From the NCBI GenBank assembly GCA_016763495.1, contig JAESTR010000109.1:1-6576 (forward strand): 6,576 bases of DNA, written 5' to 3'. Of the stretch, positions 5,502 through 6,576 are shown in pieces. The position numbers and the translations under genes were made by a program. This DNA is from Kordiimonadaceae bacterium. Lineage in GTDB: Bacteria > Pseudomonadota > Alphaproteobacteria > Sphingomonadales > Kordiimonadaceae. The notes beneath the pieces are model-generated. The model saw nothing but the letters and a program-made list of their open reading frames with translations, made no database searches and was not told where the DNA came from. The first letter of the stretch is position 1. Each line of letters starts with the position of its first letter.

Positions 5502-6576
5502 GTGAGCACAGTTACTGCGTCGACCGAAGGGTCGCAGCAAAGGGAATTCATGGGCCATCCAATTGGTCTATCCATTTGCTTCTTAACCGAAATGTGGGAG
5601 CGCTTTTCATACTATGGTATGCGCACCATATTGGTTCTTTATCTTATTAAATATCACCTTTTCACCAATGCCGAAGCGAGCTTGATTTATGCTGCATACG
5701 CGGGCCTTGTGTATATGATGCCTATCATTGGTGGCTTTATGGCAGACCGCTATTTGGGTAGCCGAAAAGCTGTTACATACGGTGCACTATTGCTGGTGGC
5801 AGGGCATAGCTTGATGGCGCTTCATGGGCCGCAGGCTTATGTTGAAGCCGGTGAGATTGTGCGTGATGAGTTTTACCTGAAGGTTTTCTTCTTCTCGCTC
5901 GCACTTATCATCACAGGTGTTGGCTTCTTGAAAGCCAATATTTCCACTATCGTTGGTTCTTTATATGGCCCGAACGACCCTCGCAGAGACGGCGGTTTCA
6001 CCCTCTTCTATATGGGTATTAACGTTGGTTCCGTGTTGTCCACTGTTGGTGTTGGGTATGTAGGCGAAGTCTACGGTTGGAATTATGGCTTTAGCCTTGC
6101 TGGTATTGGCATGCTGTTTGGTCTACTTGTTTTCTTATGGGGCCAGAAGTTTCTTGATGGCCGTGCGGATGCACCAGATGAAGCCGTGCTGAAAGAAAAA
6201 TCAGCCCTTGGCATCAGTAAAGAATACACGATTTACCTGTTTGGTTTTGCTCTGGTTGGTGTTGCATGGATTATGATGCAATACCAAGACTTGGTGGGAC
6301 AAATGCTGGGCATTGTAGGCATACTCATGATTGCGTACATCATGTATTACGGTGTTAGGAATTGCAGCAAAGAAGATATGCAAAAACTTGCGGTGGCATG
6401 TTTCCTAATTGCTGTGCTGTCAGTTTTTTGGGCCTTATTTGAACAACAAGCTGCGAGCTTGACAGTGCTGGCTGATGAGCAGTTTGATTTGAATGTAATG
6501 GGCTGGTTTGATGTGAAAGCGTCACAGGTTCAGTCTTTGAATCCTGCCTTCATTATCATTTTCGCGCCTGTTCTAG
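5502..6576 (+). CDS. POT/PTR2-family proton-coupled peptide transporter (partial, 3' end missing)
   Basis: A proton-driven oligopeptide symporter of the major facilitator superfamily, inner membrane, importing mainly di- and tripeptides. The window holds 358 codons before the frame is cut by the right edge. The proton-coupling motif ExxERFxYYG is intact (E30-M-W-E-R-F-S-Y-Y-G39). The first PTR2 signature region is GGFMADRYLGSRKAV (77-91). The conserved lysine of helix 4 is K144 in FLKANIST. The second signature is FYMGINVGS (169-177), and helix 7 carries E314 in FWALFEQQ. Two extra hydrophobic helices (about 242-260 and 264-285) between helices 6 and 7 match the HA/HB pair of bacterial members. 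The fragment stops in helix 8, QSLNPAFIIIFAPVL. The start is GTG 5502, with GAGGGGG 6 nt upstream, giving MSTVTASTEG before the conserved GHPIG. It follows the S9 peptidase by 152 bp and probably uses the products of such enzymes. Confidence 0.93.
   Translation, partial: MSTVTASTEGSQQREFMGHPIGLSICFLTEMWERFSYYGMRTILVLYLIKYHLFTNAEASLIYAAYAGLVYMMPIIGGFMADRYLGSRKAVTYGALLLVAGHSLMALHGPQAYVEAGEIVRDEFYLKVFFFSLALIITGVGFLKANISTIVGSLYGPNDPRRDGGFTLFYMGINVGSVLSTVGVGYVGEVYGWNYGFSLAGIGMLFGLLVFLWGQKFLDGRADAPDEAVLKEKSALGISKEYTIYLFGFALVGVAWIMMQYQDLVGQMLGIVGILMIAYIMYYGVRNCSKEDMQKLAVACFLIAVLSVFWALFEQQAASLTVLADEQFDLNVMGWFDVKASQVQSLNPAFIIIFAPVL
5515..5537 (+). other. Stem-loop just inside the transporter coding region
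   Basis: CTGCG (5515-5519) pairs with CGCAG (5533-5537), and ACC (5523-5525) with GGT (5530-5532), around a GAAG loop with TCG bulged out. An alternative pairing uses CGACC with GGTCG. It starts 13 nt after the start of the GTG codon, within the variable N-terminal codons, where structure could affect translation initiation. It may also be coincidental. Confidence 0.3.

Noticed and set aside
1..6576. A defence, toxin-antitoxin, biosynthetic or mobile system
   Set aside because: Every sizeable gene belongs to a common housekeeping or nutrient family, and no terminal repeats, integrase, transposase, small toxin pair or repeat array is visible.

Overview
This window looks like ordinary chromosomal DNA of a Gram-negative bacterium, most likely an alphaproteobacterium, possibly marine. 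The protein styles, the GC content (a little under half by eye) and the strong GGGGAGG-type ribosome sites suggest this, but it is an inference and no rRNA or other marker is present. I see no mobile element, CRISPR array, tRNA, prophage or defence system.

Layout. At the left edge (1-30) only the first ten codons of a leftward gene are visible, with a strong ribosome site. It is divergent from a rightward XRE-family repressor-like gene with an MmyB-type C-terminal domain (best start 147, end 920). The gap between them holds a perfect 9-bp tandem repeat and a good sigma-70-type promoter whose expected transcription start falls on the ATG at 147. The regulator converges, with an 11-bp gap, on a membrane-anchored serine hydrolase of the beta-lactamase/penicillin-binding-protein fold (932-2191, minus). 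Upstream of that on the same strand is a membrane fatty acid desaturase with three histidine boxes (2323-3246, minus). A terminator-like hairpin with a T run separates the two, so they are probably separate transcripts.

The desaturase is divergent from an exported S9-family (prolyl oligopeptidase) serine peptidase (3445-5349, plus), which ends at a second terminator-like hairpin. After a 152-bp structured gap comes a proton-coupled POT/PTR2 peptide transporter (5502 to the right edge, plus, incomplete). It has an intact proton-coupling ExxERFxYYG motif and a strong ribosome site on a GTG start.

How the genes work together. The plausible functional pair is the last one: an exported S9 peptidase that shortens peptides in the periplasm or outside the cell, and a POT carrier that imports di- and tripeptides. 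The desaturase and serine hydrolase suggest membrane lipid adjustment and ester or amide hydrolysis at the envelope, but the sequence does not tie them together. The least explained parts are the intergenic regions: the repeat and possible leaderless promoter at the regulator, and the three palindromes or hairpins around the transporter start. I did not find a convincing new biological system.
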